Origin: Helicostylum pulchrum
Taxonomy: Eukaryota > Mucoromycota > Mucoromycetes > Mucorales > Mucoraceae
Length of the DNA stretch: 64,000 bases
Direction: 5' to 3'
NCBI GenBank assembly: GCA_025677825.1
Contig: JAIXMO010000011.1
Coordinates: 97,001-161,000 of the forward strand
In this document: positions 34,076 through 45,959 of the stretch, in pieces
How the letters are laid out: every line of letters begins with the position of its first letter
Position numbering within the stretch: the first letter of the stretch is position 1
Made by a program: the position numbers and the translations under genes
The notes under the pieces: generated by a model
Seen by the model: the letters and a program-made list of their open reading frames with translations, nothing else
Told to the model about the DNA's origin: nothing
Databases searched by the model: none

Positions 34076-34364
34076 ATACAAACACAAAAGGGGTTGACTT
34101 CCCCCAACAAAAAATGATCAGAAATGATAAAAAATGATCAACTGAAAAAAAGTAGGAAAATATAGAACAGCAAGCGGTTTTTAATATTTGATGTTAAAGA
34201 CGACATCTTAAAGACTAACTTTTACTAAGTAACTTGGGTAAAAGAATCATTTCCTGACGTTTAGTTACACAAAGAAACCACCTTATTTCGATCACTGTTA
34301 AAATGACATTTTTTAGAAATTACTTCTAAACCTTCGCTTAGAACCATGCATTTTAAAGAAAAAA

Positions 34365-34620
34365 ATGGACAGGAAATAATAGATGATCACGCTTTAAATA
34401 GCTCTTGAACTCACTCAAGTTATTTTATGAAAACATATGCCGTGTATCGTTTTCTGCGAGAGATCAAACATTAGAATCATTTTAAATTCTATTGTTTTGT
34501 GAATTTGGATTCCATCCTTAGATCGAGCAGTAGTACGTAGTGATATTAAAGTGGTGGAGAAAGCCACCCTTAAATTGAGTTTACCCTTAAATTAAACGCA
34601 TAGAGTTGCTATTGTAGAAC
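34365..34620 (+). repeat. Direct repeat, left copy
   Basis: Resembles 38130-38400 in the same orientation. The order ATGGACAGG, TTTAAATAG, TCTTGAACTCAC, CGTGTATC, CAAACATTAGAATCATTT, GGATTCCA and ACCCTTAAAT is shared. A weaker third piece lies at about 37125-37200. Confidence 0.65.
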
Positions 34621-34736
34621 ATGTATACAAAAGTGATTAAATAGATCACACGAGTAAAAATAACCCCAATGGAGATAAATTATTGAATACGATATATCGG
34701 TCCCGAGTGTAAACTTTTATATTTTATATAACCAAT

Positions 34737-35090
34737 CTCAATTCGAAGACGCGGGTTTTTTTTATCTTCGTTAGGACCACAATGAGGCTATATCATTAAC
34801 AGCTGACAATTAGGGTAATTTAGACAATGATTCGGTAGAATTTTATCTATGAGACTAGAGACCATGATGATATTCACTAACGTATTATTTATCAAGAGAT
34901 CTGTATCACTCAAATAACAATATGGCAATAAAAACAATCGGCTGGTGTGATTGTATATAAAAGGATTTTGCTTGTTATGAAACCAGCTCTCATAGAGACA
35001 CATATGATAAGACAGCTATTCTTTTTTATAAAGACACTTATCAAATTTTTTATCTTAAATTCCTACTTAAGCATATATATATAATATTAT
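34737..35090 (-). repeat. Inverted repeat, left arm
   Basis: This arm is inverted relative to 38570-38925 with roughly 90% identity by eye. Shared blocks are AATTCGAAGACGCGG, GCTATATCATTAACAGCTGA, TAGACAATGATTCGGTAGAA and GAAACCAGCTCTCATAGAGA. It lies immediately upstream of the F-box pseudogene at 35138 and probably contained its promoter. Confidence 0.8.
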
Positions 35091-35137
35091 CATTGCATTC
35101 GGGCTTTTTTAACTCTTTTCATTTTTACACTCAAAAT

Positions 35138-36898
35138 ATGCATAAACTACCTGCAGAAATACTCACTAACATATTTCTATATCTAAAACGAAAAGATCTT
35201 CAAGAGTGCTATGTCGTTTGTAAGAGTTGGTATACGATGGCTATTCCGTTGGGCTGGGAAGCGGTGACACTACGAGACCATAATGTTTCTCTTGTAAAAG
35301 CGCATTTAAAAAATTTGGACCACAATCAATATTTCAAATATAGTCATCTTATTACAAAGTTAATCTTTCAAGAAACTATGGATTCCGGACACTCGTATAA
35401 ATTCAATAGACTAGAACTATTAGAGTTATTGAATCAGTTACCAAATTTAAAGGAGATTGTTTTTAAGCAAATATATTATCCTGAAAAATACGTAGGATAT
35501 TTGTTAGATGCCGATATGCAGCATATTAACAACATTGATACTGGAAGCAACCTTTATTATATTCGAAGCGATTTATTATTTTCAGTATATTACAAATTTC
35601 GCAGCTCTATTACCTGTATCAGTTTACTTTATAACCAAAATATGATTAACCCCAACTCGCAACAAATCAATATATTAAATTCATTAACTTAGTTTAACAA
35701 ATTGACACAATTAGGGTTTTACAATATAGGAGATATCAATTTGACACCATTTCAAATACTAGATAATTGTCCTAATCTGGAACATCTTGAGTTTATCAGC
35801 CAACACCCAATTTCCGAAAGTGCCATGCGACATATATTAGACGACAATAGAAGAATCAATCTAAATTTTATCTCGCGTTTGACCTATTTAGATCTACATA
35901 TACCATCTTTATCAGCTATGTCTACGAGATTACTTGTAGATAACGTTCCAAATCAGTTAACCGACTTAACTATCAAGATCTCTGATCAAAATATTTTTAA
36001 TTGGATTGACATTGTTGGAATGGAACTTGCGTTAAGACTTATGGAAAAAGCGGGTAGTATTGATAAAACCTACATTAGATTTGGAGACTCTGAAGAGTAT
36101 CAAGTACAAGCCAACAACGAAAGCAATATGACAAAATACTTTAAGTTATTGAACTCTTTTAGGGGAACTCGACAAACTCTTTGTATAGCCATTTTCAATG
36201 ACCCAGTAAGCAAAACAAGCGCTTCAGGATATTCTTTCAAATACGACGTTTTTAATAGATTATTCGTTACATATGGTCTATACAGAAATGACTTATACGA
36301 ATCTAATTATGCGAATATGGCTGTACCTGACAAGACTAGTTCGATAATTGGTCTCGAAATCTTCCATGCTTTAGAATTTAATCTTTTGGGTTTATACGAT
36401 GATGATGATGATGATATATACCGAGTTTTAAATTACTCCCTTCCAAATTGTCCTAGGCTTCAAAGCCTTAACATCATGTTCAACGACAGTATATTTTTGA
36501 AGTCTTCTCTTAGTTTAAGACACAAAGAAGGGAAAATTTCTTCTGATCAAGCAAACGGTGATATCAATTTTTTACAAATGGAAATTATTAGGCCATCTAA
36601 AGATCTTGTTGATTTGGTGACAACTCATTTGCATAATATCGAGATTGTATCGTTAAACGCTAAAGGTTGGAGTCGCAGATATAATGGTCCTGTTATTGAT
36701 TTAACAGGTTTCAAAAAACTAAAGAGTCTTATATATACAACTGCAGATAACTGTTCTGCGAAAGAAAATAAATTTGGCCTGATTCAATATATAAATGAAA
36801 CAGAACAGCATGTTCTTGAATATGAAAAGAAAAAGGGTAGGGGCCACCTGAGTTCTATTATACGCTGTGATGTATCTGTATCCATAGATTTCCGCTAA
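35138..36898 (+). pseudogene. F-box gene with one in-frame stop
   Basis: From the ATG at 35138 the frame runs 184 codons to a TAG at 35690-35692, then continues open in the same frame to a stop at 36898, about 586 codons in all. The N-terminus is a canonical F-box (KLPAEILTNIFLYLKRKD, then CYVVCKSWYTMAIPL), and the rest is leucine-rich (LPNLKEIVF, CPNLEHLEFI, LTYLDLHIPS). This is a different subfamily from the genes at 6910-17112. One nonsense change in an otherwise clean frame means recent inactivation, a sequencing error or a truncated product. A further short Asp run (DDDDDD) is present. No intron can remove the stop by a GT-AG rule. Confidence 0.8.
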
Positions 36899-37344
36899 AA
36901 CAAAACATAATTTTGGGAACACTAGGTATCTAATTTTTTTTTATCAAACTACCAATATACTATAACAAAAATTTAAAAAGAGCAATCATAAACAAAAACA
37001 TCCTGTAGTTTATTATCGCTACTTTAAAATAAACAAACAGCTTTGCATATTTTCATAAATACAACTGTGATTTACTTCATTTCGACTTACACGAGTCTAT
37101 ATACAAATATTATTCTGTACGAAAATATATGCTGTGTATCTTTCCCTGCAAGAGTTCAAACATTAGAATAATTTTAAATTTTCTTAAAAAATTTACTGCT
37201 CTCAATTAAAATAGTAAGTAATAATACGTATAAAAAGAAAGAAAGATAATATGGAATATTTTATTTTTTGGTGACTTTGTGCTGCTGATCGCTTGTTGTT
37301 TTCGCTTTTAAAGTTTATTATTTGACCGTATACACATGAAATGA

Positions 37345-38144
37345 TTAAAAAATCCACTTATTTTGACAGCTGAAAGCCTTTTTTACTTTTTTAAATTCCT
37401 TGAGATCTTTACAATTTATACCAAATTGAGTGTTTTGTGTTGCTAAGACGTAACTACTTTCATCGACTAGAAGCAACCCGTGTCTATTGCCAGAATAATA
37501 TTTTAACCCTCTCTCCGTTTTCAAATTTATGTAAACTTCTGCATTATGCCTATCCGTAGGGTGATCGTGCTATGTTAACAAATCAAGTGATGGATGAGGC
37601 ATATCGATAACTATAGGATTTTCATTGTTATCAAGATTAAAACTGACCCCCAAAGAAATTTCACAGAGACTGGGAAGGTTAAAGATAAAGAATTGAGAAA
37701 TCCGAGTGGTTTAGAATTTTCGAGTCCAAAAATAAACAATTTCTTGAGAGATGGGTATTTCGATTTGCGACGACTTGCTAATACAGATGATGCGTCGAGA
37801 ATTGTGCATTCCTCTAATAAGGGACATAAGCGAAGAATAACAAATAGCCGATCTATACTTTTGCTAGCTTCACTTTTTATATCCGGAATATTACTAAAGT
37901 CATCTAGTTTAAGTGATCGAAGCGATCTGCCTACTTCAGATAAGAACTGAATATGTTTTACTTCATTATCACCTGTATTTGATATGAACTGCAGACTGGC
38001 CCCCGTTTTAACATACAGGCTTAATCCGCATAAAACAAATGGAGGATAATGTTTCTCAGAATAATTTAGTTGACTAATTGGATACAATCCTTCTAAAACT
38101 TCACTGCTGAAACACGGGTTTCTAAGAGAATAATGGACAGGCAA
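37345..38144 (-). pseudogene. 5'-truncated, frameshifted F-box/LRR gene remnant
   Basis: Minus-strand sequence from 38144 encodes leucine-rich segments such as VGRSLRSLKLDDFS, LCPLLEECTILD and YPSLKKLFIFGLE. Near 37640 the coding frame shifts (to LGVSFNLDNNENPIVIDMPH), a TAG follows, and the frame then continues to about 37345 (GNRHGLLLVDESSYVLATQN). No F-box start remains. The right inverted-repeat arm lies on its 5' side, as the left arm lies on the 5' side of the gene at 35138. The two therefore look like a tail-to-tail inverted pair. Confidence 0.6.
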
Positions 38145-38400
38145 CGATAGATTATAACACTTTAAATAGTTCTTGAACTCACCTAAGCTACTGTATGAAA
38201 AAAATATATCGTGTATCTTTTTTTATAAGAGCTCAAACATTAGAATCATTTATAAATTCTATTACATTTTTTATTTTTTTGTGAAATTGGATTCCACCCT
38301 TAAATCAACCAGTGATGAATAGTGATATTAAAGCGGTGGTCTGAATACATTCTGGAGAAATGCACCCTTAAATAGAGGCTACCCTTAAATAGACCCGCTA
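38130..38400 (+). repeat. Direct repeat, right copy
   Basis: Second copy of the 34365-34620 segment, same orientation. It adds two more ACCCTTAAAT motifs. Confidence 0.65.
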
Positions 38401-38569
38401 CTGTAATAGCTTTCTGTTCATAGGAGCGCCACTTCAAATGAATATGCCATGAGACAACACTCTGTTCACAATAATAATATAAACGGCCGTTATAAATTTA
38501 TAGGTCACACATATTTGAGAAAATATAAAATAAAAATGAAGAGTTAAAAGGGCCAGGATCTAATGATGA

Positions 38570-38925
38570 TACTATATATATACATATTTAATAAATTAAG
38601 ACAGAAAATTCGATAAACGTCTTTATAAAAAAGAATAGCTGTCTTATCATATGTGTCTCTATGAGAGCTGGTTTCATAACATGCAAAATCCTTTTATATA
38701 CAACCACACCGGCCGATTGTTTTTATTGCCACATTGTTATTTGAGTGAGACAGATCTCTTGATAAATAATACGTTAGCGAATATCATCATGGTCTCTAGT
38801 CTCATAGATAAAATTCTACCGAATCATTGTCTAAATTACCCTAATTGTCAGCTGTTAATGATATAGCCTCATTGTGGTCATAACGAAAATAAAAAAACCC
38901 CGCGTCTTCGAATTGAGATTGCAAA
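38570..38925 (+). repeat. Inverted repeat, right arm
   Basis: Inverted counterpart of 34737-35090. The spacer between the arms is about 3.5 kb and holds both F-box pseudogenes. The 71-codon frames in the two arms are reflections of the same sequence and not separate genes. Confidence 0.8.
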
Positions 38926-39397
38926 AGTAGTCAGGATATGTATACTTTGTAGCGATACCTACTATTGGCTCTAATAATCGACAAGAGATCTCCTCAAGTC
39001 AAAGGTAGTTCAAGCATTGTCATGTAACAAAGGGAGAGAGAGAAAGAGTATATCTATTTATGGTAGCCAAGCAAATAGGGCGCACTGACCACTAACATTC
39101 GTCTAACTTGACAGTCCAAAGTCCCATAAAATAGAGTTCATCATGTAAAAAAATACTAAAAAAAAATAAAGTATTTAGGGTTAAATTGACACTGAAATGA
39201 TTACACCCTTTTAACACTATAAATAAATATTGTTTTTCGTTAGTGCATGCAATAGAAGGAATTAGTCATTGAGCACATAGTGCCAGTCCAAGGGCCTGAG
39301 TTTAAATCGTAGACCTCACAAATGAAATATTTATGTGAAAAAAAACCCTCTTTTCTTTTTTTTGTTTACTTTTTTATTAAAAAAGAAATTACTAAAC
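38926..39397. other. Intergenic region upstream of phytochelatin synthase
   Basis: About 470 bp, the likely promoter of the phytochelatin synthase gene. No metal-response element was recognised. A CACTATAAATAAAT TATA-like sequence lies at about 39217-39230, and a T-rich stretch precedes the ATG. Confidence 0.45.
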
Positions 39398-41126
39398 ATG
39401 TTGAAAGTAAATGCAATGCAATGGTTGCGATACCGTACACACTTTAAATTACCACGTTCAGTTGAACGCACCCCTAATGTTAAAGCTATGATACCTTCAA
39501 GCGCAGTAACCAAGTCCATTGGCCGTAGTATTGGTACGCAAACAGAAGCCGTTACACCCAAGTTTGAGGCTGCACCTGCAGCTTCTGTTACTGCTGCATT
39601 TCAAGATTTATTAGGTGTTACTTCTTCTGACGCCGCTGCTGACGATTTAAAGAATACGTTTTATCAAAGAGAATTGCCTACAACTTTGGTAAGATTTGCT
39701 TCTCCAGAAGGTAAAAAGTTGTTTAGAGAGGCCATGGACGAAGGTAATGCCGAAGGCTTTTTCCCTTTAACTGGTAACTTTACAACTCAATCGGAACCCG
39801 CTTATTGTGGTCCTAGTTCATGTAAGTTTTTTTTTATTATTATAAATCTAGGGGCAGATCTGATCTAACACTAAAAAAAACTTTTTTTTTTATAATAGTG
39901 GCCATGGTATTGAATGCGTTAGAAGTAGATCCCAAGAGAAGATGGAAAGGCAACTGGCGTTGGTTTTCAGGTAACATAAAAAAATATAGTGGATGGTACG
40001 AGAAAATGAACTAAAAAAGAAAGCAGACGAGTTTTTAAATTGTTGTTCTTCCAAGGAGGATATGAAAAAGAATGGTATTACATTTGATAACTTTGCTTGT
40101 TTAGCTAAATGCCATTGTGATGTACAAGTAAAGCGAGCATTTGATTTTACGTTTGAAGAGTTTAAAAAGGATGTTGAGTTGGTTACTTCTACTTCGGATA
40201 CCTTTATGGTAATTTCTTTTTCTCGTAAAGTATTGGGTCAAACAGGTGATGGCCATTTCTCCCCTATTGGGGCTTATAATGCGGAAAGCGGTAAAGTGTT
40301 AATTTTGGATACTGCGCGTTACAAGTACCCTAGTTATTGGTGTCCTATCGAAACTTTGTTTGAATCTATGAATCCGATTGACGTAGAAACTGGACGTCCT
40401 AGAGGTTACTTCTTATTAAGTTATGACGCCGAGCATCCACCCATTAGTCTTTGTAAAGTAAATCCCGACGTTTGTACAGTAACCAAGCCAAAGGAAGATG
40501 CACCAAAGGAAACTGCCGTCAAGCCTACTATTAGTGAAGTCTCTGAAGCTAAATTAAATTGGTCTAAAGTTGCTAAATCATTCTGTCAACGCATTCCAGA
40601 AAATATGTGGTTAGAAAAGCCAAGAACATTAGAACATGTAGTTCAATTAGTACTTCGAAATGTACCAAAGGAATATACAACTATTCTTGCCAACCAATCA
40701 CTTGCTTCATTTAATGCTGCCACACCCGATAAAGCAGAAGAATATATTAGCGAATTGTTATATGATACTACCAAATCTCCTCTCTATCATGTGGTATTGA
40801 ATGCACTTTATCCAGGTAGAGAGAATCAATCTTATACCCCGTTAGACTATAACGCTGCTTTTGCAACCCTGTTTGTACTTGGATCACCACGCATGTTATA
40901 CACTTCATTACCAAGAGAAATACAAGATCAACTTGATAAATTTAGAAAAGATGAGGATATGACTCAAATAATGAAGCAAGAAGTACATCGTATTTCTGAA
41001 GAAGTAATCGATTTAACCACTACATTCTGTACATGTGGCCCTGGTTGGTCTATATCAGATTCAAACTTAGATAGTGGTGACACTAAACCAGCTAAACAAA
41101 GCTGTTGTAAATCATCTGATAAATAA
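39398..41126 (+). CDS. PCS1: Phytochelatin synthase
   Basis: Three exons (39398-39821, 39899-39970, 40027-41126) give 531 residues. The Cys-His-Asp catalytic triad is in place: Cys137 in QSEPAYCGPSSLAMVLN, His242 in GDGHFSPIGAYN and Asp260 in LILDTARYKYP. The family block RRWKGNWRWFS is followed, after splicing, by DEFLNCC. I chose the 56-bp second intron because it restores that block; a 32-bp alternative is also in frame. The enzyme joins gamma-Glu-Cys units from glutathione to make metal-binding phytochelatins, usually when Cd or other metals are bound. The C-terminal half is family-variable and ends CTCGPG...CCKSSDK, a possible metal-sensing Cys region. The first 35 residues are basic and could target mitochondria. 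An earlier ATG at 39335 is in frame but adds a poly-Phe stretch. Confidence 0.93.
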
Positions 41127-41174
41127 AGATATACATTTTGCATTCACATATTTATTTATATTATTAAAAAAAAA

Positions 41175-42964
41175 TTAACATTTGAACTCAAGGTCAACGT
41201 CAATAGGATGAGAGGAACTCATTTGAGGTCTTTGCTCGTACCTATCGGCTAAAATATCACGCACACTGTTCAATAACTGTTGATACGATTGATTGGGGTT
41301 TTTACGAAGTGTAGCTATTTTTTTTAAAAAAAAAGAATTAGTATATTTGCATGAAAAATAAAAAACGATAGAAAAAAAAGACTTACTAGTAAAAGCATAA
41401 CTCATAGCACCAGTAGCTTTACCAGCTTCTTGAGCATCAGCAGAGGTTTGATCAGATCATCCTTACAACCAGAAAACATAACAACATCAGCATGAGAAGT
41501 ATTTTTTCTACGTACTTCATCAGCGATGTTACGAGATTCGAATAATTGCTTACCGAGAGACATGATGGAAGACAAGGCACCGTCTCTATCGCCTCTAGCA
41601 TAAGCAACACCGGCAGAGAAAATACCTTGACTGGCATGCTTGAATAAATTCTTTTCCTTGATCTCTCCCTTGGTAGAATAAACAAAAGGTAAATCTAATA
41701 CTGTACCAGAATGACAACTGTCAAAAATGGCAGTTAATCTACATTTGGGAGGCAAAGGTCTAACCATAATATCATGCATGTCCTAATATGAAAAAAAAAA
41801 ATAATTAGTATATTTTTTTTAACCTCCAAGTGTTTAAACTATTTACATCATCCTTAATTTGTCCAGATTCACCATCAAAGTTTTCGAAATCTAAGGGGTA
41901 TATAGTCTCATCATAGGAATCATCTTCATCACTGTGGATATCGTGTACTCTACCACCATGACCACTAAAATGGAAGAAAAATCTAAGAGAGTAAAAAAAA
42001 AATATTTAACGTTTAGGCTGGAATATATAAAAATTTAGTTATAAACTTACGAATCATCAGGCTGAGCATCGTCAACGAGCCACTTCATACCAGCAAGAAT
42101 ATTGGCACGAGTGGGTTTAAATTTATCCTCTTCTTGATCGTCAGTTAAAACAACGATATCATCCTAATACGAACATAACCCCGTTACTGTCAATACCATA
42201 CACACCCCTTTTTTTTAATTTATTTATTTACCTCGTTAAAATTGTAGTTGGTTGAAATGAAATCCTTGATGTTTACTACATCGTTGAGACAACCTATACA
42301 AGAAAATTGTTTTGTATTTAAATAATGGGGTATAATTAAAAAAATAAAATAAGGTTTGTCATACCACTCAATTCGTTAGCTGTGCCGATGTAGTTAATAC
42401 CGATTAATAAAGCTCTCTTTTTACCACCACCTTTTAAAAGAGAAGAAAGCGCGTTAGTATCCAAAAAATAAAAAATAAATCCAAAATGTTACTTACAGTT
42501 TGAAAGCTCAAATTCAGGCTCATCATCATTATCAACAGTAGGATCAACATGCAAAAAGAATTCTTTGCCGGGTTGGTTTTCGCTATGTGTTGCCATACCA
42601 CCGTATTGAACTATACAGTATTATTTTAAAAGATCATTCTGTAACACGATTCAGTTTAGCTTACCTGGATCGGGCCCTGGATTATGCTTTGAATTAGGAG
42701 GTTGAGGATAGTTTGGGTTAGGGTTTTCATAGTCTTCCTCGGTGAAGCTTGGGTCGTTAATATCGCTACCGGGTTGACCGTAACCATAGGAGCTAGAGGA
42801 GTAACTAGTACTACTTTGGTGAGAAGTCTAAGATTAAATAGAAATATTTGATTTATTACGCGTTTTTTTTTATTATTTCGATTATATATATTTACCTTTG
42901 AATAATACGAAGACTGTGTTTGCTCTTCCTCGGCTTCTTCTCTTGAGTATCCGTAATTATCCAT
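41175..42964 (-). CDS. MCA1: Metacaspase with a frameshift before its C-terminus
   Basis: Nine exons start at 42964: 42896-42964, 42665-42827, 42497-42610, 42365-42430, 42232-42293, 42051-42163, 41847-41982, 41387-41782 and 41175-41314. A Tyr/Ser/Pro-rich prodomain of about 80 residues precedes the p20 domain. That domain has [13 protein letters not shown], catalytic His in [12 protein letters not shown] and catalytic Cys in IFDSCHSGT. Metacaspases are Ca-dependent Arg/Lys-specific proteases in cell death and protein quality control. In exon 8 the pentamer GATCA is doubled at 41450-41459. This shifts the frame after SGCKDD and gives a stop at 41402. Removing five bases restores exon phase and the expected C-terminus ([13 protein letters not shown], then [13 protein letters not shown] and [11 protein letters not shown]). 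As it stands the protein lacks its last 60 residues. Confidence 0.88.
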
Positions 42965-43117
42965 TGTTTCAAATAATAAAAAAGGTATGAAAACAAAAAG
43001 AAAAAGGGAAAGGAATATAAAAATTTCGGGATTTATACCGATGATCAATTTTTTTTTAGGGTTCACAAAATTATAGTGGCTAAAAAAAAAAAAGACAATC
43101 TTATTTTATTTTTTAAT

Positions 43118-45959
43118 TTACAACATGAACTGGTTATTTTTTAGTTGCCCATCATCAAATAATGATGCAAGAGTATCTAATTTAACAGCAAAAAAAAAAA
43201 AAGATTTAGAATGAGAGCTAAGACTAATTTAATTTAGTACTTACTTTGCCAATCAGTTTCGTTTTCAAAAAAGGGAGTAGCTGCAGAAGCAAATAAGCTT
43301 TGCCAAGCAGCCGAGGACACATTTTGGGTCGCAAACGTATCTTCTTGTTGTTGCTGTTGTTGCTGTTGCTGTTGTTGTTGTTGTTGTTGTTGTTGTTGAT
43401 GCTGTTGATGCTGTGCTTGTAATTGTTGTTGCGCTTCTTGTTGTTGCTGCTGCAGGGAAGACACACTATTGTTTCCCCAGTCAGATACAATAGCGTGTAC
43501 ACTCATAGGCGATGGCTGCAAAGGAGGTGGTGCAAATGCGTACGACGATGAAGCAGGCCCAGCGTGATACTGATGAGTAGGTGCCGCAACTGGTGACTTT
43601 GGTCTTTCTGGTTCCTTTTTTTCTGCTCCAATTAAACTCATCAATGTTTTGATAAGTGGGACAGCTTGAGGAACCATATTCATCTCTTCATTCATAGGTT
43701 TAATACACTCTTCAATGCATATTTTGACATATTCACGAGCTGTCTTTGCTACTTCCGGTTGACTACTAGTGCAGTTATATACATGAATAAGACTTGCTTG
43801 AAATACAGCATATCCTGTTATGTAATACATAAGTTATATATTTTCTTTTACAGAAAAAAAAATAACTTACCGGCAAAATTCCAGCCGAATCGTACTATAT
43901 CTGTAGGTGAGAGTAACCTAGCAATGTCAACCACACTCTTAGCTGCTTCTGTGCAACGTTTAGTTGCTTCTTCAAACAAAGCTGGTAACACATCGGCTTT
44001 ATTGGACACTAAAAAAGTTCGATACAGAAGCACGATGACAACATGGTAACAAATCGATAAAGGACCAGCTTCTCTTACTTTGTTGGTTATAATCTTGTTT
44101 TTATAAATCGACTTTGCTTCTTCCGAAGTGATACGCTGATGATCTGGTAACTGTTGGTTCCAGTCATTCAACATTAAATAAATACTTTGTACCGTGTGAT
44201 AAATACTTGTGTTATTGTAACCTTGTGACTTGGCTTTGGGTGAATAGATTCGTCGAAGTACTTCTCCAAGGATGCCAGACAGTTTAATAAAGTTAATAAA
44301 AAGTGAATAGTCTTTGGTACCGTTGACACCACCGTTGACGTGAGGTAATTCAATATCGCAATCTGCATCCGAAATAGCTAAAGGTCGACCCATCGTTGCA
44401 CAACACCATCTGTCCGTAATATAAGTACAATACCATAAACGTTTACGCGCTTCAAACATTTCATCTGTTAATGCTAATTTTTCTAATGTTCTATGAAGAC
44501 CAAGTTCTTGAGCCTTTATAAAAAGTGTTAAAAAAATTGTATATGCTTATATTTTTTTGTTTATTTGCATCTTACCATTCTTACAGCCATACCAGCTCTT
44601 AACCAATTTCTATAAAATGATTTGTCGCAAGCGGGATAGGCACATAATAATATAAGGGCTTGGATAGTAGCCAATCTAGGAGTTAAATACTCTTTACGGA
44701 TAAGAAAAGTCGTGTGCTCTAAAAGAGTATTAAATAATTCATCACGTTTGACGCCAACATTAATAAAGAATGGGTCATCGTAAGGTAATATGGTGCTAAC
44801 ATGTGTACAAATGGCGTATATCAGAATAGTTGCTGGTGGGGGCTTGGTACGACCTTCATAGGCATTAAGAAAGTCGTCTTTATTGACAATAGGTAGTGTA
44901 TCATGATCCATCTCAAAAAACCTATTAAATATGTTAGTAATGTATTTTTTTTTTAGGTCATCATTTTCTTACTTGTAAATAAGTTGGGTCAATAAAGCTT
45001 TTGGGGTGACATTACTATTAAGATCCAGCTTATCGGTTTCTAACTGATCTACATGCTCAGCCAAAGTTTTATCACGAACAAACATAACATCATCATCCAG
45101 GACATTTATTTTTTTAAAACGTACAGGGCAAAGGTTTTCGTTTTCAGGAGAAATAGATTGCTTTCGTTTGTTGGGTATATGTCTTACTTCATCAATAGTT
45201 TCCTTCTCAGTCGATAAAATATCTCGGACTAAATAATATCCAGAAGAACTTCCAAGATACCTTACAACTTTATTGTGTTCCACAGAATTAGGCATTTCAA
45301 CAGACGGCGATACTTTTCCCTTGTCTTTTTTCTCTTCTTTCACGGAGATATCAGGACTGGTTTCGGTTTCGGTTTCTGGTTGCATTGTTTCTAATAAAGC
45401 TTCCATCTTTCGAAGACGAGTCTCGAGACTTTCAATGTAACTTTAATAGTACTTGTGAGAATGATATTTTTTTTTTACATGTACATCCCCTCTTTTGTGG
45501 TTGTGCAACTTACCCTTTTGGTGGTCCTCTCTTTTTTGTAGTCTGGTAAATCAAACAATTAACTTTTGGGGAAAAAAAAAGTACAGACTAAAAAAAAACT
45601 TACATCATTAAAAGTACATTCCCAACCGTACTGTTTACAAGTGGCACATTGATTCGAATCACTAATATCGCATCTAAAATTATATCAAACATCGTTAATA
45701 TAATAAATAAAAAAGGAAAAAGAAATTAGTTTACTTGCTTGATTTTTTTTCTTCGACATATATCACCTAACAAAACAAAAAACAAAAAAAATTAAAAAAT
45801 CGGGCTGACAGATATTATTTTTTTTAATAAAAAAAAAGGTTGTTCATATTTACAAGCTCTGGTTATTCTAGATCGCTTGTTTGGCGATGGAGTATTATCG
45901 GCATCTTTAGTTGAATAGTTACTCCAACTCAAGTCAACTTGAGGTAAACTTGGGTTCAT
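43118..45959 (-). CDS. Zn2Cys6 transcription factor with fungal-specific domain and poly-Q tail
   Basis: Nine exons, all in phase, give 772 residues: 45854-45959, 45739-45766, 45673-45604, 45514-45542, 44973-45440, 44576-44921, 43871-44513, 43245-43814 and 43118-43176. The Zn2Cys6 cluster uses Cys36, 39, 46, 54, 57 and 64 (ACDICRRKKIKCD, then CATCKQYGWEC). KKRGPPKGYIESLETRL follows as linker and dimerisation helix. Residues about 220-560 match the fungal-specific transcription factor domain, for example FFEMDHDTLPIV, PRLATIQALILLCAY, GLHRTLEKL and RRLWYCTYITDRW-type motifs. A run of about 17 glutamines lies near the C-terminus. The intron between the cluster exons (45674-45738) begins GCAAGT, a rare but accepted donor. 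Target genes are unknown. Confidence 0.9.
43324..43412 (-). repeat. CAA/CAG glutamine repeat
   Basis: The region encodes a nearly pure polyglutamine stretch interrupted by His and Glu in the C-terminal part of the Zn2Cys6 regulator. Mixed CAA and CAG codons suggest an old, relatively stable tract. Confidence 0.85.

Larger units (their letters stand above)
32087..35137. other. Repeat-rich intergenic region
   Basis: About 3 kb without a supportable gene. It holds a 540-bp MITE (33536-34075), a 255-bp segment repeated at 38.1 kb and the left arm of an inverted repeat. The motif ACCCTTAAAT occurs several times (about 33118, 34567, 34586, and again near 38288-38395). The frames at 32492-32722 and 33099-33390 are not credible genes. 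Confidence 0.5.

Noticed and set aside
34788..35003. 71-codon frames in both inverted-repeat arms as a gene family
   Set aside because: Their similarity is due to the DNA-level inverted repeat; they are mirror images and have no domain content.
39270..39330. Possible tRNA-like sequence (GGGCCTGAGTTTAAATCGTAGACC)
   Set aside because: The T-loop does not follow the tRNA B-box consensus and no cloverleaf could be drawn. No convincing tRNA was found elsewhere.
39971..40002. A 32-bp intron in phytochelatin synthase
   Set aside because: The 56-bp alternative ending at 40026 has normal length and restores the conserved WFxDExLNCC region.
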